Shown in pieces: positions 6,311-10,024 of a stretch of DNA of 10,024 bases. The stretch is from Desulfobacteria bacterium (GTDB taxonomy: Bacteria > Desulfobacterota > Desulfobacteria > Desulfobacterales > C00003060). The notes under the pieces are model-generated. The model did not search any database and was not told the origin of the DNA. It saw only the letters and a program-made list of their open reading frames with translations. The stretch covers positions 1 to 10,024 of the forward strand of contig JAQYWL010000024.1 of assembly GCA_030145035.1 (NCBI GenBank), read 5' to 3'. Every line of letters begins with the position of its first letter. The stretch's first letter is position 1. The position numbers were made by a program, and so were the translations under genes.

Positions 6311-6333
6311 CTCCATCATGTTATGGATGGAAA

Positions 6334-8562
6334 CTAGCTGACGGGAAGTTCCACCCTGAACGTGGCACCACCTCGCGGATTATTTTGCGCAAAGATATTT
6401 CCATTGTGTCTACGGACAATCTCATGGGAAATGTACAGGCCTAAGCCGGTCCCTTTCCCCACCTCCTTGGTCGTAAAGAAAGGCTTGAAGATATCCTTCA
6501 TCGCCTCCTTGGAGATTCCAGGTCCATTGTCCTCACACTCAAAGACGACCATTAGTCTCTGCTCATCGTACCGGGTTTTAAGCACGATTTTCCCTTGACG
6601 ACTGTCCACGGCCTGGATGGCATTGCCCATAATATTCAGACAGACCTGCCCCAGGTTGGCAAAATTTCCTCTGATCTCCGGAAGGCTGTCTTCGTAAGCT
6701 TCAATAATCTCAATCCCTGTGCGCTTGTACTGGTTGTAAAGAACCTTTAGCGCATCTTTGCACACGTCATTCACGGCCACAGGTTCAGAGTATTCCTCGG
6801 TCTGACGGGATATGCCAAGGAGGCTTGCCACGATATCTTTTACGCGATTCAATTCTCTTAAGCTGAATTTAAGATCGTCAATCAACTCCTCCGTTTCTTC
6901 AGCGCCCCCTTCTGACCCGACAACCTGCGCAGGGGGCGTCTCTTCCATGGTCTCAACGGTTGACTGGACCAGGCTGGAGACACTGGCAATGGGGTTGTTC
7001 AGTTCGTGGGCAACCCCTGCTACCAGTGCGCCCACAGCAGCCAGGCTTTCTGATCTAATGAGGAGATCCTGCGTTTTTTCCTTCTCTTTTAGGGCCTTTT
7101 TGAGTTCTTGAGTCCGCTCTTCCACCATCTTCTCGAGGTTTCTGTTCAGGTTTTCAATCAACTGATACGCCTTGGCATTCTCGATGGAGATAGCGCACTG
7201 GTTTGCCAGGGTGCGAAGGAGTTCAAAATCCTGTGCTGTGAAAAGGTCCCCTGATTTTTTGTTTCCCAGAACAAGGAGCCCGTTGATCTCCCCCTTGAAG
7301 ACCATGGGTATGACAACAGCTCCGCCCAGCTTGCCAAAATCTTCCTTTAGAAGAGACGGATCATCACAGGACTCCGACCATTCTTCAAAATTGTAATGGG
7401 TCACCTCCCTCTTGCGGCGCCCCATTTCCTGAACAAGGGGACTCGACTTGCTGATCGACAGCCCCTTTGCATCTAAGAGAGCACCCATTTGACGGTGGAC
7501 CTGAAACCGGTCCCCGAGATCATCCATGAGCATCACATAGCCCCAATCAAGATACATGGCCCCAGTGAGGGTCCAGAGGGTTTTGTCCATGATCTCGTCC
7601 AGGTTCAGCATGGAGGCCATGGCATCACTTAATGCCGCCAGGGTCTTTTGATAGTCGTATTTGCCTTTGAAGAGAATACGATCAATGACAAGTTGCACCC
7701 GCTTTTTCAAGGGGTCAAAGACAAAGACGATTACAACAAAGAAGAAAATCGAAAAAAGGATAGACCATCTCTGGCCTATCCCCTTGAAGACCTGATTGAA
7801 CAAAATGATCATCAGGGCATAAGACCCCGTGAGCAGGCCTGTCAGCAGAGAGTAAATAAGGCCCTTTTGAACCACTAAGCCGATATCCAACAAATCGTGC
7901 TTCAATACAGCAAAAGCCAAAAAAAGGACGGGAATGAAAGCGAAGTTTCCCAATGGATAAAAGCCGATGCCGACCAGGGGCAAGAAGTTGAAATGGGTAA
8001 TGAGGGCAGCCATCCCCAGGCCCGAGATGATGTATTTGGTTTTGTTCTTTCGATCCGGGTCCTTCTCCTGTCCGAGACTGCGAAAAAGAAGATAAAGACA
8101 ATAGATGGTGTTCGCGGTGCTGCCGGCCCCAAACACATACATCAGGGGGCCTCCCCTGGGATAATACCCGAAAAAATATTGTTTCACCTCTACCAGGTAA
8201 TAGTCCCCTTGAGAAAGGAGGCTCAGACACCCGCTGAAGGCGTAGGCAAGGCCAATTAACCATTTTCTCCTGGTAATGCCCAGGAAAGTGTAAGTGAAGT
8301 GGAGGTAGACAGGGAGAAAAAAGACAACGAACATGTGATCTATGCGGCTGACCCGTAAGACCAGATCAGGATCGGTAGCTACTGAGGCCAAGGCCTTGTC
8401 GATGCTTAAAAGCCCTCCCAGAAAACAAATACCTGCAAGAAGCAGATTGACCTTCCGGCCCTTTCCCTTGAGCAGGGCCAAGCCTGCCAAAAAAAATAAG
8501 GTCAAAAAACTGACAAAGGGCGGTACAACCCAGAAATTGAGCTCAATCGGCAGATGATTCAC
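6334..8562 (-). CDS. Membrane sensor histidine kinase (multi-TM sensor, GAF, HisKA, HATPase)
   Basis: This 742-residue sensor kinase autophosphorylates on His and would pass phosphate to a response regulator, which is not in the window. Residues about 10-285 contain around eight hydrophobic segments resembling the 7TM-type histidine-kinase N-terminal region. A GAF-like domain covers about 305-463 and ends in AQDFELLRTLANQCAISIE. A coiled-coil linker (468-503, NLNRNLEKMVEERTQEL) joins it to HisKA, with the phospho-acceptor His519 in GVAHELNNPIASV. The HisKA hairpin carries an acidic, Gly-rich insert (about 540-560). The ATPase domain has the N box LNIMGNAIQAV (642-652), G1 EDNGPGIS (677-684), the F box FKPFFTTKEVG (692-702) and G2 GKGTGLGL (702-709). 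All key residues are present. The start is GTG at 8560-8562 with GGAGGG six bases upstream. It belongs to the NtrB/AtoS-like kinases by its HELNNP box. The signal sensed is unknown. Confidence 0.93.
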   Translation of the reverse strand: MNHLPIELNFWVVPPFVSFLTLFFLAGLALLKGKGRKVNLLLAGICFLGGLLSIDKALASVATDPDLVLRVSRIDHMFVVFFLPVYLHFTYTFLGITRRKWLIGLAYAFSGCLSLLSQGDYYLVEVKQYFFGYYPRGGPLMYVFGAGSTANTIYCLYLLFRSLGQEKDPDRKNKTKYIISGLGMAALITHFNFLPLVGIGFYPLGNFAFIPVLFLAFAVLKHDLLDIGLVVQKGLIYSLLTGLLTGSYALMIILFNQVFKGIGQRWSILFSIFFFVVIVFVFDPLKKRVQLVIDRILFKGKYDYQKTLAALSDAMASMLNLDEIMDKTLWTLTGAMYLDWGYVMLMDDLGDRFQVHRQMGALLDAKGLSISKSSPLVQEMGRRKREVTHYNFEEWSESCDDPSLLKEDFGKLGGAVVIPMVFKGEINGLLVLGNKKSGDLFTAQDFELLRTLANQCAISIENAKAYQLIENLNRNLEKMVEERTQELKKALKEKEKTQDLLIRSESLAAVGALVAGVAHELNNPIASVSSLVQSTVETMEETPPAQVVGSEGGAEETEELIDDLKFSLRELNRVKDIVASLLGISRQTEEYSEPVAVNDVCKDALKVLYNQYKRTGIEIIEAYEDSLPEIRGNFANLGQVCLNIMGNAIQAVDSRQGKIVLKTRYDEQRLMVVFECEDNGPGISKEAMKDIFKPFFTTKEVGKGTGLGLYISHEIVRRHNGNIFAQNNPRGGATFRVELPVS

Positions 8563-8589
8563 AGCAGCCCTCCAAAATCATAGGCTCCC

Positions 8590-8619
8590 CATATACCATC
8601 CTTTAGGCAAGATTGACAA
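8590..8619 (-). promoter_or_regulatory. Candidate promoter of the histidine kinase gene
   Basis: On the minus strand TTGTCA (8619-8614) and TATATG (8595-8590) are 18 bases apart, matching the sigma70 consensus at 5/6 and 4/6. The predicted start is about 20-25 bases before the GTG. Its -35 overlaps that of the divergent promoter. Confidence 0.5.
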
Positions 8620-8630
8620 CCAGTTGTAAA
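8613..8630. promoter_or_regulatory. Palindromic candidate operator over both -35 boxes
   Basis: TTGACAACC and AGTTGTAAA are half-sites with 7 of 9 complementary positions, giving TTnACAAC-N2-GTTGTnAA. The dyad covers the -35 hexamer of both divergent promoters, where a bound dimer would block both. No regulator is identified. Confidence 0.35.
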
Positions 8631-8640
8631 CCGTTATAAG
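8613..8640 (+). promoter_or_regulatory. Candidate promoter of the methyltransferase gene
   Basis: TTGACA (8613-8618, 6/6) and TATAAG (8635-8640, 5/6) are separated by 16 bases. The predicted start, near 8647, gives a leader of about 35 bases that includes the AAGGA ribosome site before the ATG at 8682. Confidence 0.65.
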
Positions 8641-8681
8641 AACGCTCAGGTCACAGCACGGCTCATGGAAGGATTTTGAAG

Positions 8682-9344
8682 ATGGAGACAATACTGATCA
8701 GAGAAAAATATGAACTGGAAGTGACGCCTATGGCCATAGGTGGGAAAAAGCTTGAGCTCTACGGGATAAGAAACTGGGACGTTTTTGTTAACAATCTTGC
8801 AGAGAAGGGAGAAGAGTATATCAATGAGTTCCCTTTCTGGGTAAAAATCTGGGAAGCGTCAATCGTATTGGCTGATCATTTGATTCGAATCGGCCTTGAA
8901 AAGGAAAAGGAAATACTTGAAATCGGTGCGGGAATGGGGATCACGGGTCTTTTCCTCGGGGCCTTTGGACACAAGGTGACAATCACCGACTATGAAGAGG
9001 ATGCCCTTGAACTGCTGCGAATGAATGTGGAACGGAATGGATTGAATAACGTTTCCGTAAAAAAGTTGGATTGGAACAACCCGGATCTGACAGGAAAATA
9101 TGATATCATCTGCGGATCGGAATTGGTTTACAAAGAGAGATCCATAGGACCGATCATAAATCTGTTTCGAAAATACCTACAACCCGAAGGGACTGTGTTT
9201 CTATCCCACGACTTACAGCGTAAGTGTATGATAAAGTTCATCGGAATGGTTCCCGGTCGATTTGAGATCGAAAATATAACAAAAACGTTGAGGGGCGAGG
9301 ACGAGGTTCATAAGGTAATAATCCACACACTCCGTCTCAAATAG
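8682..9344 (+). CDS. Seven-beta-strand SAM methyltransferase, METTL21/family-16-like
   Basis: This 220-residue class I SAM-dependent methyltransferase has motif I EIGAGMGITG, then ITDYEEDALELLRMN, where the acidic residues would hold the SAM ribose. The stretch FPFWVKIWEAS before motif I and the post-strand-4 motif ELVY (Glu147-Leu-Val-Tyr150) match the (D/E)xx(Y/F) signature of methyltransferase family 16, which contains eukaryotic METTL21-type protein-lysine methyltransferases and bacterial members. Substrate is therefore plausibly a protein lysine, but this is inference and small-molecule substrates remain possible. A TTG at 8676 is in frame, but the ATG at 8682 is chosen because AAGGA lies eight bases upstream of it. 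The gene diverges from the kinase and converges on the next gene with a 25-base gap. Codons look more A/T-rich than in pdxA or the kinase, a weak hint of separate origin. Confidence 0.85.
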   Translation: METILIREKYELEVTPMAIGGKKLELYGIRNWDVFVNNLAEKGEEYINEFPFWVKIWEASIVLADHLIRIGLEKEKEILEIGAGMGITGLFLGAFGHKVTITDYEEDALELLRMNVERNGLNNVSVKKLDWNNPDLTGKYDIICGSELVYKERSIGPIINLFRKYLQPEGTVFLSHDLQRKCMIKFIGMVPGRFEIENITKTLRGEDEVHKVIIHTLRLK

Positions 9345-9369
9345 ATTGTTCTGAAGTATTACACCGCCA

Positions 9370-9675
9370 TCAGACTTCTGACTTTTGGGTCATAACCGCT
9401 TTCACCTTCTTTTTGGCTGACGCCTCTTTGTCCCTTCTGTCGTCTATCTTGATAGAAGTTACAACCCGAAGTGCCCCGGCTTCAAAGGGCACCTCGTGCA
9501 TCTTCAACATAACCTCAAAGAGGTCTTTGAGAGCCCCCTCTATGATGGTGCCCATGCCATGGACTTCATAGGTGAGGCCAGAGTCCTGCAAGACCTTAAG
9601 GCACGCCGCAACATAGCTGCTCAGGCTGGTGGACTTTGTTCCGATCGGAATGATGCTAAGTTCTGCAATGGCCAC
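9370..9675 (-). CDS. MTH1187/YkoF-type thiamine-binding-fold protein
   Basis: This 101-residue protein matches the small MTH1187 family (thiamine-binding protein fold, ferredoxin-like). It begins AIAELSIIPIGT, has SLSSYVAACLKVLQDSGL and YEVHGMGTIIEG in the middle, and ends with the conserved strand ALRVVTSIKIDDRRDKE. Members form oligomers and some bind thiamine or a related pyrimidine; many have no proven role. A basic tail (KEASAKKKVKAVM) extends past the core. The start is GTG at 9673-9675 with AGGGGG about five bases upstream. No thiamine transporter or biosynthesis gene and no TPP riboswitch is next to it, so a thiamine role is assumed from the family only. Confidence 0.88.
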   Translation of the reverse strand: MAIAELSIIPIGTKSTSLSSYVAACLKVLQDSGLTYEVHGMGTIIEGALKDLFEVMLKMHEVPFEAGALRVVTSIKIDDRRDKEASAKKKVKAVMTQKSEV

Positions 9676-9726
9676 AAGCTCCCCCTTTCATTTGCCTGTT
9701 TGGTCCATAAGGCGCCTATGGTGCCG

Positions 9727-9784
9727 TTGGAGGCTTAAGGTTGGAGGTTGGAGGCAGAAAATGTTTTTGCCTCAAACCTTAAGC
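9727..9784. repeat. Inverted repeat with a heptamer-expanded left arm
   Basis: The right arm (9768-9784) ends in AACCTTAAGC. Its complement in the left arm (9733-9756) contains one extra 7-bp unit. TTGGAGG occurs at 9727-9733, 9741-9747 and 9748-9754, with a diverged unit CTTAAGG at 9734-9740. The inner stem GAGGCA (9751-9756) / TGCCTC (9768-9773) continues with AAAA/TTTT. No T-run follows, so a terminator role is doubtful. It lies about 60 bases upstream of the MTH1187-type gene. Confidence 0.75.
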
Positions 9785-9807
9785 GGAGCCAAGCGACTTA
9801 CGGCTCA

Positions 9808-9843
9808 ACCCTGGCCCAGACCCTGGCCCAGACCCTGGCCCAG
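9808..9843. repeat. Three perfect 12-bp tandem repeats, unit ACCCTGGCCCAG
   Basis: Identical copies lie at 9808-9819, 9820-9831 and 9832-9843, and the partial ACC of a fourth follows. The core GGCCCAGA recurs at 9913-9920 and 9975-9982. The array is non-coding; the plus-strand frame across it encodes only Pro-Arg-Pro-Trp repeats. Confidence 0.92.
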
Positions 9844-10024
9844 ACCGGGATTATAGGCTTGGTAAATTAATTTAAGCACGTAGCGCCAGGGCGGGCCTGG
9901 ATTTCTATCGCTGGCCCAGACCGCACCGCTCGCGCTATGGCAGGCTTGATACTAGCATGGAGCTCAACGCCCCCGGCCCAGATCTGGATTAGTGGCTTGG
10001 TAGCTTATAATAAGCCGAAGCGCC
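9837..10024. repeat. Diverged ~50-bp direct repeat, 138-bp period, running off the edge
   Basis: Positions 9837-9887 and 9975-10024 align along their length. Both start GGCCCAGA, share GGATTA-TA/GT-GGCTTGGTA with an A/T-rich middle, and end AGCGCC. The 87-base spacer holds a third GGCCCAGA (9913) and a GGGCC/GGCCC hairpin (9893-9917). A CGCTCGCG...ATGGC..AGGC motif at 9928-9944 resembles positions 8-28 at the other end of the window. No gene was found. This looks like part of a dispersed repeat family. Confidence 0.6.

Noticed and set aside
7715..8263. 182-residue minus-strand frame inside the kinase gene
   Set aside because: It is a shifted frame over the membrane domain of the intact kinase, with no independent start signal or recognizable motif.
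9676..9807. TPP riboswitch upstream of the MTH1187-type gene
   Set aside because: No THI-box CTGAGA or matching helices; the structure present is a heptamer-containing inverted repeat.
9629..9856. Plus-strand frame ending in PRPWPRPWPRPGL
   Set aside because: It is antisense to the MTH1187-type gene and then translates the 12-bp repeats; no ribosome site or family similarity.

Overview
The window looks like a chromosomal stretch from a Desulfobacterota-type bacterium (sulfate-reducer lineage). This is an inference from gene content and style: an IHF/HU protein beside a lysine-rich histone-like protein, a GlcD-type FAD dehydrogenase, a 7TM-GAF histidine kinase, an MTH1187-type protein, good Shine-Dalgarno sites, and many short dispersed and heptameric repeats. 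No rRNA, tRNA, CRISPR array or complete insertion sequence was found.

Layout. Positions 1-1438 (minus strand) hold a rho-independent terminator, a histone H1-like gene (309-686), a heptamer tandem repeat, an HU/IHF gene (819-1109) with a good promoter, and the truncated 5' end of a DNA methyltransferase whose remnant contains that promoter. Positions 1628-4559 (minus) hold a divergent DnaA-like AAA+ protein followed by a GlcD-family oxidoreductase. A 151-bp imperfect palindrome (MITE-like) sits exactly between them. Positions 4560-5154 are an AT-rich divergent intergenic region with 9-bp repeats. pdxA (5155-6213, plus) follows, and its tail runs through a 7-bp tandem repeat into a second MITE-like element with a 9-bp target duplication. 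A membrane histidine kinase (6334-8562, minus) is divergent from a METTL21-like methyltransferase (8682-9344, plus); their predicted -35 boxes overlap within one palindrome. A thiamine-binding-fold protein (9370-9675, minus) converges on the methyltransferase. The last 350 bases are non-coding and repeat-filled.

How the genes relate. The window does not form one pathway. The HU/IHF and H1-like genes probably form a small nucleoid-protein cluster. DnaA-like and GlcD may once have been translationally coupled, because removing the palindrome leaves a TTGA stop/start overlap. The kinase and methyltransferase share a control region. The most distinctive points are the DnaA paralogue with altered base-reading residues, the two small elements inserted at gene ends (one supplies the pdxA stop codon), and three unrelated heptamer arrays within 10 kb.
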